From NCBI RefSeq assembly GCF_014199205.1, contig NZ_JACIJD010000011.1, forward strand, positions 115,173-179,172: 64,000 nucleotides of DNA, in the 5' to 3' direction. The first letter of the stretch is position 1; each line of letters opens with the position of its first letter. The notes beneath the pieces are model-generated. The model made no database searches. It saw nothing but the letters and a program-made list of their open reading frames with translations, and was not told the origin of the DNA. The stretch is from Muricoccus pecuniae (GTDB taxonomy: Bacteria > Pseudomonadota > Alphaproteobacteria > Acetobacterales > Acetobacteraceae). Of the stretch, positions 63,902 through 64,000 are shown piece by piece. The translations under genes and the position numbers were made by a program.

Positions 63902-64000
63902 TGACTGACCTTAAACCTGGAAACTGGTCCGGGCTTTCTGAGAGTTTTCCGGCAGGGATGTTGACCTGAAGGAGGACGGTCCGGTGAGGAAGAGCCACTA
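63902..64000 (+). mobile_element. left end of an IS3-family insertion sequence (partial)
   Basis: Coding of the SGNH-like gene stops here, and the following ~80 bases have a different, less GC-rich texture. They lead to a strong ribosome site (AAGGAGGA) and a GTG that opens MRKSH, like the N-terminus of IS3-type OrfA proteins. The exact boundary is a guess: TTGACTGACCTTAAACCTGG is the presumed end. The other end lies outside the window. Confidence 0.5.
63984..64000 (+). CDS. IS3-type transposase OrfA, first codons only
   Basis: GTG at 63984 lies seven bases after GGAGGA. Five codons are visible, MRKSH, followed by TA. This beginning is typical of the small OrfA helix-turn-helix proteins of IS3 elements. 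Too short for a firm call. Confidence 0.4.

Overview
The window is very GC-rich, densely coded chromosomal DNA, most likely from an alphaproteobacterium of the Acetobacteraceae (Roseomonas-like). The pointers are an alphaproteobacterial-type cytochrome bc1 operon, aerobic coproporphyrinogen oxidase, DUF4169, UbiK, COQ9-like and phasin proteins, and seven Bug/TctC-type periplasmic binding proteins. The lineage is inferred from gene content; no rRNA or tRNA gene was seen.

Region 1 (1-33 kb) is mainly housekeeping. It opens with a truncated Bug protein, a membrane protein and hemF divergent from petABC. It continues with a GAF-GGDEF-EAL protein, MTA phosphorylase, a dienelactone hydrolase-family enzyme, a chemotaxis receptor, a phasin-like protein, a COQ9-like TetR protein, proC, a YbjN protein, ubiK and a TerC-family protein. 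Next comes a tightly packed hldD-lgt-MidA-like-pgeF run, then a lipoprotein, prs, a small protein with a duplicated motif, thrB-rnhA, ispH, topoisomerase III, an exported serine hydrolase, an RlpA-like fragment protein, htpG and a short-chain dehydrogenase.

Region 2 (33-47 kb) looks like an aromatic-acid catabolic island. A reverse-strand set (D-2-hydroxyacid dehydrogenase, RraA-family aldolase, Bug protein) faces a forward set (extradiol dioxygenase, tannase-family esterase, two Bug proteins). A LysR regulator follows, then a collinear cluster: 4,5-dihydroxyphthalate decarboxylase-like protein, DUF1932 dehydrogenase, Bug protein, LigI-like lactonase, GalB-like 4-oxalomesaconate hydratase and LigK/GalC-like aldolase. 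The last three are consecutive steps from 2-pyrone-4,6-dicarboxylate to pyruvate plus oxaloacetate, the shared lower part of the protocatechuate 4,5-cleavage and gallate pathways. Neither LigAB nor GalA is present here.

Region 3 (47-59 kb) holds a periplasmic binding protein paired with a membrane GGDEF-EAL protein, a tannase remnant, and an organic-acid set. That set is a GntR regulator, tcuA-tcuB, two Bug proteins, an LDH2-family dehydrogenase and an isopropylmalate/tartrate dehydrogenase-like enzyme. A similar GTATAC-containing operator-like site lies before tcuA and before the last enzyme, which suggests one regulon.

Region 4 (59-64 kb) looks less GC-extreme by eye. It carries another large GGDEF-EAL protein, an MBOAT O-acyltransferase and the 3' part of its likely SGNH-type partner. 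That partner is cut by what appears to be the left end of an IS3-family element running off the window.
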